From positions 31,257-95,256 of the forward strand of contig NZ_CYZX01000014.1 of assembly GCF_001405015.1 (NCBI RefSeq): 64,000 nucleotides of DNA. Direction: 5' to 3'. Origin of the DNA: Clostridium disporicum. Lineage in GTDB: Bacteria > Bacillota > Clostridia > Clostridiales > Clostridiaceae. A model generated the notes under the pieces. It was not told where the DNA came from. It did not search any database and was given only the letters and a program-made list of their open reading frames with translations. The position numbers were made by a program, and so were the translations under genes. This document shows, piece after piece, positions 28,038-36,781 of the stretch; positions within the stretch are counted from its first letter, which is position 1, and the number at the start of each line of letters is the position of its first letter.

Positions 28038-28118
28038 TACAAGTGAAGAGAGACGTTTCGGGAAAAGAGTTAAAAACTTAACAAAAACTAGAAATTTTAA
28101 TTGAATTAGGAGGTAATT

Positions 28119-29087
28119 ATGAGTAATAAATCATTTTTACAAAAGGTCCAAAACATGCCAGTTGCGATTTTACCTACTATGGTGGGAGCCTTAACGTTAG
28201 GAAATGTTTATTCAGGTATGGGTTATACATGGGTAAGACATATTACTACATGGGCGGCAATAATAATTTTATTAGTTTATTTAACAAAAATTATATTCCA
28301 TTTTGATACTTTTAAGAAGGAATATTCAAACACTGTACCAGCTTCGCTTTATGCAGGAGCTACAATGATAACTATGATTGTAGGTAGTTATTTTTACAAT
28401 GCAAGTGCTGTCTTTGGTAAGACTTTATGGTTTACTGGTTTAATATTACATGCAATTCATATTTTAATATTTACATATAGAAATGTTATTAAAGGTGTAA
28501 ATATGCAAACTTTCGTTCCAAGCTGGTTTGTAACATATAATGGAATAATGGTTTCTACTGTTGTTGGCGGAGTTATGAATGAACCTCTTATTGGTAAGAT
28601 AGTTGTATTTTATGGTATAGCAGTGCTTACTATAATAATGCCATTTATGATTTATAGATTAGTAAAACATGAAATTAAAGATCCAGTATTCCACACTCAA
28701 GCAATATTACTTGCACCATCAAGTCTTTGCTTAGTGAGTTACTTTAATTTTATTAAAGAACCGAATGCAATAATAGTATATTATTTATATGCTTTAGTAT
28801 TAGCTGCATTTATATTTATATTATGGAGATTACCAAAGTTCTTCTCATTTGATTTCCATCCAGGATTTGCAGCATTAACATTCCCTATGGCTATAGGAAT
28901 AGTTGCTTCAAATAAAATGTCAGCTTATTTAATAGCTCAAGGATATGAAGCTGCTGGAAACGCAGTTAATCAATTAGCAGGAATACAAATTTATGTAACA
29001 ACAATGTTAATTGGATATATTTTATTACGTTTCTTCATGTTATTTAAAGATAGCTATAAGAAAGATAAACAAGAAAAAGCAGCTTAA
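28119..29087 (+). CDS. TDT family (TehA/SLAC1-like) anion channel
   Basis: This 322-residue membrane protein has about ten helices and typical TDT features: an N-terminal PVAILPTMVGALTLGNVY, then FVPSWFVTYNGIMVS and a late FDFHPGFAALTFPMAIG. Relatives include TehA, plant SLAC1 (nitrate, chloride) and yeast Ssu1 (sulfite export). It lies between nitrate-reductase-like genes and asrABC, with the same Crp/Fnr-type promoter as both. A role moving nitrate, nitrite or sulfite is therefore likely; sequence alone does not choose. It is monocistronic, behind an AGGAGG site. Confidence 0.85.
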   Translation: MSNKSFLQKVQNMPVAILPTMVGALTLGNVYSGMGYTWVRHITTWAAIIILLVYLTKIIFHFDTFKKEYSNTVPASLYAGATMITMIVGSYFYNASAVFGKTLWFTGLILHAIHILIFTYRNVIKGVNMQTFVPSWFVTYNGIMVSTVVGGVMNEPLIGKIVVFYGIAVLTIIMPFMIYRLVKHEIKDPVFHTQAILLAPSSLCLVSYFNFIKEPNAIIVYYLYALVLAAFIFILWRLPKFFSFDFHPGFAALTFPMAIGIVASNKMSAYLIAQGYEAAGNAVNQLAGIQIYVTTMLIGYILLRFFMLFKDSYKKDKQEKAA

Positions 29088-29107
29088 TTACAAAATAATA
29101 AGTTGAT

Positions 29108-29152
29108 AAAGAGATAGAGGTATTTGTTAAAGAATACTTCTATCTTTTCTTT
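29108..29152 (+). terminator. Terminator after the TDT gene
   Basis: AGATAGAGGTATT pairs with AATACTTCTATCT (one G-T pair), followed by TTTCTTTATTTT. Confidence 0.85.
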
Positions 29153-29257
29153 ATTTTAAATTTTGAAAACAAAAATATATAATAATTGGTATAATAATTT
29201 GTGAAAGTTTTACAGTTGTAAGAATTAAATAATAAATGTAGGTAGAAGGAGATAATT

Positions 29258-30115
29258 ATGATTAAACTTATTGCATCAGATATGGATGGAACATTACTAA
29301 ATAGCAATCACACTATATCACAAGGAAATATTGAAGCTATAAGAAAAGCACAAGAGCTAGGTGTGAAATTTGCTATAGTTACTGGGAGAAGTTATGATGG
29401 TGTTAAACCAATTGCAGATGAATTTAATCTTGATTGTGAATATATTTTAATGAATGGTTCTGAATATAGAGATAGGAATGGAAATATTCTTGAAAATATA
29501 ACAATTGATAAAGAGAAAGTTAAAGTTGTTATGGAGATTATGGAAGAAGCAGATTTATGTATAGAGCTTTTTACTAATAAAGGAACTTTAACATCAGATT
29601 ATGAAAAAGTTAAAGCTTCAATAGAAGATAGGGTAAGGTCTTTAAATCCTGAACATAGTGATGAGGAAATTCAAGGATTTTTAAAGGAATTTATTGGCAG
29701 AAGAAAAATTACTATTTTTAATAGTATAAATGAGCTAATGGATGATAAAATAGATATATATAAAATTATAACTTTTAATAAAGATGTTGAATTAATTAAG
29801 AGTATTAAAGAAAAATTAAAGAAGTTACCAGGACTATCAGTAGTATCAACTTTTGATAATGATATAGAAATTAGTGACATGCAAGCCCAAAAGGGGTTAA
29901 TACTTGCAAAGGTAGCTGAAAAGATGGGATTAGAAAGAGATGAAGTTATGCCTATAGGGGATAGTTTTAATGATTATTCTATGTTTACAGAGTTTAAAAA
30001 TGCATGCGCTATGGGAAATGCTATACCTGAAATAAAGGAGTTAGCAGGTTTCATAACTGACACAAATGATAATGATGGAGTAGCTAAAGCGATTTACAGA
30101 GCTTTAAATATATAA
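29258..30115 (+). CDS. HAD family (Cof-type) phosphatase
   Basis: This 285-residue haloacid dehalogenase-like hydrolase has motif I DMDGTLLNSNH (catalytic Asp8 and Asp10), a large C2B cap, and motif IV GDSFNDYSMF near residue 235. Cof-type members dephosphorylate sugar phosphates, FMN or similar metabolites; specificity cannot be read from sequence. An AGAAGGAG site precedes the ATG. It is 22 bp upstream of the Crp/Fnr gene, probably in one transcript. Confidence 0.9.
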   Translation: MIKLIASDMDGTLLNSNHTISQGNIEAIRKAQELGVKFAIVTGRSYDGVKPIADEFNLDCEYILMNGSEYRDRNGNILENITIDKEKVKVVMEIMEEADLCIELFTNKGTLTSDYEKVKASIEDRVRSLNPEHSDEEIQGFLKEFIGRRKITIFNSINELMDDKIDIYKIITFNKDVELIKSIKEKLKKLPGLSVVSTFDNDIEISDMQAQKGLILAKVAEKMGLERDEVMPIGDSFNDYSMFTEFKNACAMGNAIPEIKELAGFITDTNDNDGVAKAIYRALNI

Positions 30116-30137
30116 AATAAAATTATTAGGTGAGATT

Positions 30138-30827
30138 ATGGTTAAGATAAGCTTAGAAGAACTTAAAGACATGGAACTATTTCAAGAGCTATCAGATGAA
30201 ACATTAAAGCTATTAAGCGAGCATTGTGATATGAAGGAGTATAAGAAGGGGAGTCATGTTTTTAGGGATAGGGAGATTGTAAGTAGAATATATATACTAT
30301 ATTCAGGAAAAGTATCATTATATAAAATGAATGAATCAGCTCAAAAGAAGATAATTTTTATATTAGGGGCAGGTAAGATAATAAATGATTATGCTATTGA
30401 TGATCTTCCATCTTCAATAAATTGTGAAGTATTTGAAACAGCACAAATCTTATCTATAGATAAAAAGATTTTTCTTGAAATAATGAAAAGTGATTTTGAC
30501 TTAACAAAGATTTTTATTAAGGCTCAAGCATTAAAAATTAGGAGACTATATAGGCAAATGAAGAATTCAACACCTATAAAAGTCGAAAAGCGTGTTGCAG
30601 CTAAACTGTGGAAATTAGCAAAGGACTACGGAGAAGAAGTAGAAGAAGGAACGTTAATAAAATTAAACATAAGTGTTACATATTTAGCTGATATGTTTGG
30701 CGCACCCCGTGAAACTATATCGAGAGCATTAAAACTTTTAAGTAAAGAAGATTTAATAATAAATGATAATAAAAAAATTATAATTAAGGACAAAGATAGG
30801 CTTTCGAAATTTTTTAAAGGACTGTGA
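30138..30827 (+). CDS. Crp/Fnr family transcriptional regulator
   Basis: This 229-residue protein has an N-terminal cyclic-nucleotide-binding-like beta-roll (about 12-120), a dimer helix, and a C-terminal winged helix. The recognition helix APRETISRALKLL near 190 has the E-T-x-x-R pattern of CRP, which binds TGTGA. Only two cysteines (about 30 and 96) are present, so an FNR-type 4Fe-4S cluster is unlikely. Haem, a small ligand or a redox thiol are possible signals. Three matching TGTGA-N6-TCACA sites precede the neighbouring operons. I infer that it regulates them, most likely as an activator. Confidence 0.9.
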   Translation: MVKISLEELKDMELFQELSDETLKLLSEHCDMKEYKKGSHVFRDREIVSRIYILYSGKVSLYKMNESAQKKIIFILGAGKIINDYAIDDLPSSINCEVFETAQILSIDKKIFLEIMKSDFDLTKIFIKAQALKIRRLYRQMKNSTPIKVEKRVAAKLWKLAKDYGEEVEEGTLIKLNISVTYLADMFGAPRETISRALKLLSKEDLIINDNKKIIIKDKDRLSKFFKGL

Positions 30828-30848
30828 TATTAATCACAGTCTTTTTTT
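30820..30848 (+). terminator. Terminator of the Crp/Fnr gene, overlapping its own type of operator
   Basis: GACTGTGAT pairs with ATCACAGTC and seven Ts follow. The stop codon TGA (30825-30827) lies inside the stem. The same bases form the regulator-binding palindrome of the asr promoter. Confidence 0.8.
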
Positions 30849-30865
30849 CTATCAAAAATTATAAT
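30823..30865 (+). promoter_or_regulatory. Crp/Fnr-type site and promoter of asrABC
   Basis: TGTGATATTAATCACA (30823-30838) is a perfect TGTGA-N6-TCACA site. A perfect TATAAT (30860-30865) begins 29.5 bp past its centre, identical to the spacing at the TDT promoter. Confidence 0.85.
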
Positions 30866-30967
30866 AAAAACATAGATTATTGTTAGTTTAATAACAAAGA
30901 TAAGAATAACAATTTGAGTAGGAAGTCTTTTAACCTAATAAAATAAAGTTGATTAAGAGGTGTTCAA

Positions 30968-31975
30968 ATGGGATATAAGTTTGATATAGAAAATTTTAAT
31001 GGCGCATTAAAAGAATTATCAAAGGAGTACAAGATATATGCTCCTAAGGTATTAGAAGGAAAAGGAAGATTCTCAGATACTGATATAGTAAGATATGAAG
31101 AAGTATCAAGAGTTGAAGAAATTGAGTTCAATAAAAAATCTCAATTTTCATATAAAGAAGTTTTACTTCCAATTTCTCAGACATTATTCTTCTTTACAGA
31201 AAATGAAATGAAAGAAGCTGATATGGAAGAAAAGGCTCCATTAATATTCTTAAGAAGCTGTGATATAAATTCTTTAAGAAGAATTGATGATATATATTTA
31301 AGAAATGGATTTGAAGATCCATTTTACAAGAAGATAAGAGAAAAAGCTAAATTTGTATTAATGGGATGCGAAAAAAGCTTTGAAAATTGTTTCTGCGTAA
31401 ATATGGGAACAAACACAACTGATGAGTATGACATGTACATAAAAGTTAATGGAAATGAAGTTTACTTAGATGTTAAAAATGAAGAATTCAAAGACCTTAT
31501 GGATAAATTCAACAACGAATCAGTAGATGTAACTCCAGATTTCGTAACTGAAAATGAAGTTAAAGTTAATATTCCAGAAAATTTAACTCAAGAAGTAATG
31601 AAATCTAAGATGTGGGATGAATATTCAGAAAGATGTATAGCATGTGGAAGATGTAACTTCGTATGTCCAACATGTACATGCTTCACAATGCAAGATATTT
31701 TCTACAAAGAAAACGAAAAATCAGGTGAAAGAAGAAGAGTATGGGCTTCATGTCAAGTTGATGGATACACAGATATGGCTGGAGGACATAGCTTCAGAAA
31801 TGATAAGGGACAAAGAATGAGATTTAAAGCTCTTCACAAGGTTTATGACTACAAGAAGAAGTGGGGATACCACATGTGCGTAGGTTGTGGAAGATGTGAC
31901 GATATATGTCCTGAATACATATCATTCTCAAACTGCATAAATAAATTAGAGAAAGCTATGGATGAGGTGAAATAG
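30968..31975 (+). CDS. asrA: Anaerobic sulfite reductase subunit A (Fe-S electron carrier)
   Basis: This 335-residue subunit carries two C-terminal 4Fe-4S motifs, CIACGRCNFVCPTCTC (about 219) and CVGCGRCDDICPEY (about 300), behind a domain resembling hydrogenase/sulfhydrogenase beta subunits. It passes electrons between AsrB and the siroheme subunit AsrC in NADH-dependent reduction of sulfite to sulfide. AsrB starts at the next base after its stop. An AAGAGGTG site precedes ATG 30968. Confidence 0.95.
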   Translation: MGYKFDIENFNGALKELSKEYKIYAPKVLEGKGRFSDTDIVRYEEVSRVEEIEFNKKSQFSYKEVLLPISQTLFFFTENEMKEADMEEKAPLIFLRSCDINSLRRIDDIYLRNGFEDPFYKKIREKAKFVLMGCEKSFENCFCVNMGTNTTDEYDMYIKVNGNEVYLDVKNEEFKDLMDKFNNESVDVTPDFVTENEVKVNIPENLTQEVMKSKMWDEYSERCIACGRCNFVCPTCTCFTMQDIFYKENEKSGERRRVWASCQVDGYTDMAGGHSFRNDKGQRMRFKALHKVYDYKKKWGYHMCVGCGRCDDICPEYISFSNCINKLEKAMDEVK

Positions 31976-32770
31976 ATGACAAACAATATATACAAACCAT
32001 TTATATCAGAAATATTAGATGTTATTGAACATACTTCAATAGAATATACTTTTAGAATGGCATTTACAGGAGATGTAAAGCCAGGGCAATTCTTTGAAGT
32101 TTCACTTCCTAAGTACGGGGAAGCTCCTATATCTGTAAGTGGAATTGGAGAAGGATATGTTGACTTAACAATAAGAAGAGTTGGTAAAGTTACTGATGAA
32201 ATCTTCAAGAACTATAAGGGTGACAAGTTATTTATGAGAGGACCATACGGAAATGGTTTCGATATAGATAACTATAAAGGAAAAGAAGTAGTTGTTGTTG
32301 CTGGAGGAACAGGACTTTCACCAGTAAGAGGAATAGTAGAATACTTCTCAAGAAATCCTCAAGATGCTAATGGATTCACTTTAATTTCAGGATTTAAATC
32401 ACCTGAAGATGTATTGTTTAAGGCTGATATAGAAGAATGGAAGAAAAACTTAAATGTAATAATAACAGTTGATAAAGCTGAAGAGGGATATACAGGAAAT
32501 ACAGGACTTGTTACAAAGTATGTTGCGGAGCTTAAGCTAAAAGACTTAGAAAACGTAGAAGTAGTTGTAGTTGGACCTCCAATGATGATGAAGTTTACAG
32601 TTTTAGAGTTCTTAAAACTTGGTGTTAAAGAAGAAAATATCTGGATTTCTCAAGAGAGAAAAATGTGTTGTGGAGTAGGTAAGTGCGGACACTGTAAGAT
32701 AGATGATACTTATATCTGTTTAGATGGACCAGTATTCAACTACACTAAGGGTAAACTTTTAATAGATTAA
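31976..32770 (+). CDS. asrB: Anaerobic sulfite reductase subunit B (FAD/NADH flavoprotein)
   Basis: This 264-residue subunit belongs to the ferredoxin-NADP reductase-like family. It has the FAD-binding MRGPYGNGF, the nucleotide-binding VVVAGGTGLSPVRG (about 103), and a C-terminal 2Fe-2S-type cysteine cluster CCGVGKCGHCKIDDTYIC (about 228), as in dihydroorotate dehydrogenase electron-transfer subunits. It takes electrons from NADH for AsrA and AsrC. The gene abuts asrA directly and asrC follows 16 bp later. Confidence 0.95.
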   Translation: MTNNIYKPFISEILDVIEHTSIEYTFRMAFTGDVKPGQFFEVSLPKYGEAPISVSGIGEGYVDLTIRRVGKVTDEIFKNYKGDKLFMRGPYGNGFDIDNYKGKEVVVVAGGTGLSPVRGIVEYFSRNPQDANGFTLISGFKSPEDVLFKADIEEWKKNLNVIITVDKAEEGYTGNTGLVTKYVAELKLKDLENVEVVVVGPPMMMKFTVLEFLKLGVKEENIWISQERKMCCGVGKCGHCKIDDTYICLDGPVFNYTKGKLLID

Positions 32771-32786
32771 TTAGGAGGCAGAAGTT

Positions 32787-33749
32787 ATGGATATAAATAC
32801 TAAAAAGCTTAAAAAGAATGCTTTTAGAATAACTAAAACTAGAGGAGTTACAGCTTCAAGAGTTAGAGTTCCAGGAGGACATCTAAAAGCTGAATATTTA
32901 GGATTAATTCAAGAAATAGCTGATAAGTACGGAAACGGAACTGTACATATAACTACTAGACAAGGATTTGAAATACCAGGAATAAGCTTCAAGGATATGG
33001 ATGCAGTTAATAAGATGCTTCAACCTATAATTGAAGGATTAGAAATAAACCAAGAAAATCCTGGAGATGGATATAATGCAGCAGGTACAAGAAATGTATC
33101 AGCATGTATAGGAAATAATGTTTGTCCTTTTGCTAACTATAATACTTCTAAGTTCGCAAAGAGAATAGAAAAGGCTATATTCCCAAATGACTTACATTTT
33201 AAAATAGCTTTAACTGGATGTCATAATGACTGTATAAAAGCTAGAATGCACGACTTTGGAATACTAGGTATGACTGAGCCTCAATTCGATAAAAACAAGT
33301 GTGTATCTTGTGGTGCTTGCGTAAGAGCTTGTAACAAGAAATCAACAGGAGCTATACATGCTGAAAACTATAGACCAGTAAGAGATCACGGCAAATGTAT
33401 TGGATGTGGAGAGTGTGTAATCAACTGTCCAACAGGTGCATGGACTAGAAGTAAGGAAAAATACTATAGATTAGTTATCATGGGTAGAACAGGAAAGAAG
33501 AACCCAAGATTAGCTGAAGACTTTATAGTTTGGGTAGATGAAGATAGTATAGTTAAAATAATTACTAATACTTATAAATATGTTACAGAACATATTGCAA
33601 AAGATGCTCCAGGTGGAAAAGAACACATTGGATATATCATAGATAGAACTGGATTTATGGAATTTAAGAAATACGCATTAGAAGGTGTAGAACTTTCAGA
33701 TAAAGCTGTATTAAAGAATAATGTATATTGGAGCGGAGTAAGATATTAA
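32787..33749 (+). CDS. asrC: Anaerobic sulfite reductase subunit C (siroheme catalytic subunit)
   Basis: This 320-residue catalytic subunit reduces sulfite to sulfide. It has the nitrite/sulfite reductase half-domain (HITTRQGFEIPG), the siroheme-coupled 4Fe-4S ligands in CIGNNVCPFA and TGCHNDC (about 110-152), and an inserted ferredoxin domain with CVSCGACVRAC and CIGCGECVINC (about 172-215). Its siroheme can be supplied by the pathway coded in the next seven genes. An AGGAGG site precedes the ATG. Confidence 0.95.
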   Translation: MDINTKKLKKNAFRITKTRGVTASRVRVPGGHLKAEYLGLIQEIADKYGNGTVHITTRQGFEIPGISFKDMDAVNKMLQPIIEGLEINQENPGDGYNAAGTRNVSACIGNNVCPFANYNTSKFAKRIEKAIFPNDLHFKIALTGCHNDCIKARMHDFGILGMTEPQFDKNKCVSCGACVRACNKKSTGAIHAENYRPVRDHGKCIGCGECVINCPTGAWTRSKEKYYRLVIMGRTGKKNPRLAEDFIVWVDEDSIVKIITNTYKYVTEHIAKDAPGGKEHIGYIIDRTGFMEFKKYALEGVELSDKAVLKNNVYWSGVRY

Positions 33750-33825
33750 ATTAGATTAGTATAATAATTGCTGACTAATGAAAGAATACTACTATGTAAT
33801 TAAAATTTAACAAACTAAACTAAAA

Positions 33826-33860
33826 TTAAGGTCGCTATATTAAATTATAGCGGCCTTAAA
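33826..33860 (+). terminator. Terminator of asrABC
   Basis: AAGGTCGCTATA pairs with TATAGCGGCCTT (one G-T pair), flanked by TTAA and an A-rich 3' side. The U-tract is poor but the stem is strong. Confidence 0.75.
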
Positions 33861-33883
33861 AAATAGATGTTAAGTTAAAAGGA

Positions 33884-34005
33884 AACACTAATTCTGATGA
33901 ATTAATTGGCGTACTCTGCTAGAGTAGCTTAAAGTTACAAAATTATAGATTTGGACTTTTAGTTAACAGTTCATCTACCTAAATCAGAGATTTGGAGACT
34001 CACTT
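33884..34005 (+). repeat. Palindromic repeat family 2, full-length copy upstream of hemA
   Basis: This element of about 122 bp is made of small hairpins: AATTCTGATGAATT, ACTCTGCTAGAGT, a GTTAC-type unit, and AAATCAGAGATTT. The same order, in reverse complement, appears at 41393-41494 after the last gene of the siroheme cluster. Parts recur at 39219-39260 and 57921-57998. It fills most of the 33750-34053 gap with the asr terminator and contains no open frame. Confidence 0.65.
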
Positions 34006-34053
34006 AAAAAGTAGTATAATGTAAATATAATAATAAATATTAGGAGCGATAAA

Positions 34054-35265
34054 ATGATAAGATTATTAGCTATAAGAAAAAATATTTCATTAGATATAAG
34101 AGAAAAGTTCGTACTTAATCCTAAAAAGCTAGAAGAAGGGCTTAAAGCACTACATAATATATTTGATGAGGTAGTAATATTAAATACATGTAATAGGACA
34201 GAAATTTATTTTAATAGCTCTTGTGAAGAAAAGGATGAAGAGATATTAAAAAAGATTTTTGAAGCATTAAAGTGGGAATATGAGTTAGCTGATAATTGTG
34301 TTGTTTTAGACCAAGAAAGAGCTATAAGACATCTTATGGATGTAGCCTGTGGATTTCATTCAAAGATTTTTGGAGAAGATCAAATTTTAGGGCAGATTAA
34401 AAATGCTTATTCTAAAGCTTTAGAATTAAAAACTGTAAAAAGCATATTAAAAAAATTATTTGAAATGACAATCAGCTGTGGAAAGGAATTTAGAACAAAA
34501 AGTAAGCTATATGAAATACCTGTATCTTCAGCATCTATAGCAGTAAATGAAGCTATAAAAAATAATTCGAAAAAATTTATGATAATAGGATATGGGGATG
34601 TAGGAAAATTAGTTTCAAAATATATTTTAGCTAATGATTTTGAATCATTAATTATTGGTGTAAGAGATATAAGTAAAGTTAATGATATTAATGATGATAG
34701 AGTTTTAGCAATGAATTATGAAGAAGCTAGAAAACATATAGAAAATATAGATTGTCTAATAACTTGCACTTCCGCGCCACATTTAATGATAGAAAGAGTA
34801 CATATTAAAGAGAGAAATACGCCATTACATATTTTTGATTTATCAGTTCCTCGTGATGTAGAGGATTCTGTAAAATACATAGATAAAGTTTATTTATATG
34901 ATATTGATAAGGTAAGTTCTATTGATGATAAAAACAAAGAAATAAGAAAAGAGATAATGATATCAAATAAATATATTATTGAAAAAAGTATTGATAAATT
35001 TAACCAGTGGAATAAGCAACGTAAAATTTCTCCGTATATAAAAGAAATGAAAGAAGAAAGAGATAAAGTAATATTAGATAGAATAAATAGTTTTTCACAT
35101 AAGTGTAAGAATGAAGATGATATACAACTGGCAAATACTCTTATAAAAAGCGCTACAGATGTATACATTAATAGAGCAATAGAAGTTTTAAAAGAGGAAA
35201 CATTAAAGGGTAGTGAGGAAGAATGTTTAAGAATTTTGAAGAGAATATTTATGGAGAAGAAATAG
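34054..35265 (+). CDS. hemA: Glutamyl-tRNA reductase
   Basis: This 403-residue protein catalyses the first step of C5 tetrapyrrole synthesis, reducing glutamyl-tRNA to glutamate-1-semialdehyde. The catalytic cysteine is Cys46 in NTCNRTEIYF. GEDQILGQIKNAY near 108 and the NADPH-binding IGYGDVGKLV near 178 are also diagnostic. A TAGGAG site precedes ATG 34054. Its 3' end overlaps the next gene by 43 bp, so expression is tightly coupled. Confidence 0.95.
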   Translation: MIRLLAIRKNISLDIREKFVLNPKKLEEGLKALHNIFDEVVILNTCNRTEIYFNSSCEEKDEEILKKIFEALKWEYELADNCVVLDQERAIRHLMDVACGFHSKIFGEDQILGQIKNAYSKALELKTVKSILKKLFEMTISCGKEFRTKSKLYEIPVSSASIAVNEAIKNNSKKFMIIGYGDVGKLVSKYILANDFESLIIGVRDISKVNDINDDRVLAMNYEEARKHIENIDCLITCTSAPHLMIERVHIKERNTPLHIFDLSVPRDVEDSVKYIDKVYLYDIDKVSSIDDKNKEIRKEIMISNKYIIEKSIDKFNQWNKQRKISPYIKEMKEERDKVILDRINSFSHKCKNEDDIQLANTLIKSATDVYINRAIEVLKEETLKGSEEECLRILKRIFMEKK

Positions 35266-35954
35266 AAAGAATATATTTATCATTTTTCTCAAATAAATTA
35301 CGAGTTGGAGTAATTGGTGGAGGGAAGGCTGCTATCATAAAGATAAGAAGCTTTTTAAAGAGAAATGTATACGTAGAAGTATTGTCAAGAGAATTTTCTG
35401 AAGATATTTTAAATATAAGAGATAAAAACCTTAGATTAATAAAATCAGACTATAAAAGTGATTTTATTCAGGATAAACATATAATTGTAATAGCAATAAA
35501 TGATAATGAGTTATTACAAAGAATAAAAGATGAATGTGATGAAGCTTATAAGCTATACATTAATTGTTCTGATTTTAAAGATGGTATTGCAGCTATGCCA
35601 GTTCAACGAAATTTGAAAAATATATCTTTTGGAATAAATACTGTTGGTGGAAATCCTAGAGGTGCATTAATGGTTGCTGATATTGCTTATAAATCACTTT
35701 GTAGTATTGATGATTTTATAGGTTTTATAACAAGGCTTAGAAATAACGCTAAGGTATTAGGAAATCATAAGAAGGAAGTAATAGAATTTTTAAATTCTAA
35801 TGATTTTAAGTTTTTTTATGATAAAGGAAAAGATAAAACTGTATTTAAGCTTTTTTTAGAGGATGAAGATTTACAGTGCTTATATAGAGGTGAGATAAAT
35901 GGAGATAGTTATAGCAACAAGAAAGAGTATTTTAGCTCAAGTTCAAGCAGATAA
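35223..35954 (+). CDS. Precorrin-2 dehydrogenase (SirC/Met8-like)
   Basis: This 243-residue protein has an N-terminal NAD-binding motif (VGVIGGGKAAIIKIRSFL, about 28) and the family block NTVGGNPRGALMVADI near 141, as in SirC, Met8p and the CysG N-terminal half. It oxidises precorrin-2 to sirohydrochlorin. It starts inside hemA (43 bp overlap, SD GTGAGGA) and ends 56 bp inside hemC. Its serine-rich tail (SSSSSR) therefore comes from reading hemC sequence in another frame. Whether it also chelates iron is unclear, since cbiK is present. Confidence 0.87.
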   Translation: MFKNFEENIYGEEIERIYLSFFSNKLRVGVIGGGKAAIIKIRSFLKRNVYVEVLSREFSEDILNIRDKNLRLIKSDYKSDFIQDKHIIVIAINDNELLQRIKDECDEAYKLYINCSDFKDGIAAMPVQRNLKNISFGINTVGGNPRGALMVADIAYKSLCSIDDFIGFITRLRNNAKVLGNHKKEVIEFLNSNDFKFFYDKGKDKTVFKLFLEDEDLQCLYRGEINGDSYSNKKEYFSSSSSR

Positions 35955-36771
35955 AGTAGGAAAGCTTTTAGAAGAAAAGAGAAATCTAGATTATAAGAAG
36001 CTTTTAATCGTAACAGAAGGTGACAGAAGGTTAGATGTGTCTCTTAATAAAATTGGAGGTAAAGGTCTTTTTGTTAAAGAGATAGAATATTCACTAATTA
36101 GATTAGAAGCAGATTGTGCTGTTCATTCTATGAAAGATGTACCTTATGCTTTAAGTAATGAATTTGAAATAATAGCAATACCTGAAAGGGAAGATATTAG
36201 AGATTGTTTTATCTCAGCTGACGGTACTCATTTTAATGATTTAAAGGAAGGTGCTACAGTAGGAACAAGTAGTATAAGAAGAGCATCTTTTTTAAAAATG
36301 ATGCGACCAGATTTAAATATAGTACCTATAAGAGGAAATGTTCAAACAAGATTAGAAAAGATGAAGAAGGAAGAAATGGATGGAATAATCCTTGCTGCTG
36401 CGGGCTTAAAAAGATTAGGTATGGAAGATATAATAACAGATTATTTTGATCCAAAGGTATTTTTACCAGCTATAGGGCAAGGTGCATTAGGAATAGAGTG
36501 TTTAAAAGAATCTAAATATAGAGATGAGTTTAAAGCATTAGATTGTAAGAATTCAAGAATAACTGTTGAAGCTGAAAGAAGTTTTATGACAGCTTTAAAT
36601 GGAGACTGTCATAGTCTTATTGGAGCTTATTCAGAAATAATAGATGATGAATTATATATGATAGGCGCTTATGAAGTAGATGGTGAAATAATAAGAAAAG
36701 AAATAAAAGGGAAAATTGAAGATAACAAAGAGTTGGGAGTTAAACTTGCGGAAAAAATATTAAATCATTAG
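35899..36771 (+). CDS. hemC: Porphobilinogen deaminase (hydroxymethylbilane synthase)
   Basis: This 290-residue enzyme joins four porphobilinogens into hydroxymethylbilane. It has the ATRKSILAQVQ start, CAVHSMKDVP, and GTSSIRRASFL binding motifs, and the dipyrromethane-cofactor cysteine at about 237 in NGDCHSLIGAY. An AGAGGTGAG site lies inside the upstream gene. CobA-hemD follows 10 bp after its stop. Confidence 0.95.
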   Translation: MEIVIATRKSILAQVQADKVGKLLEEKRNLDYKKLLIVTEGDRRLDVSLNKIGGKGLFVKEIEYSLIRLEADCAVHSMKDVPYALSNEFEIIAIPEREDIRDCFISADGTHFNDLKEGATVGTSSIRRASFLKMMRPDLNIVPIRGNVQTRLEKMKKEEMDGIILAAAGLKRLGMEDIITDYFDPKVFLPAIGQGALGIECLKESKYRDEFKALDCKNSRITVEAERSFMTALNGDCHSLIGAYSEIIDDELYMIGAYEVDGEIIRKEIKGKIEDNKELGVKLAEKILNH

Positions 36772-36781
36772 GAGTATAGTT

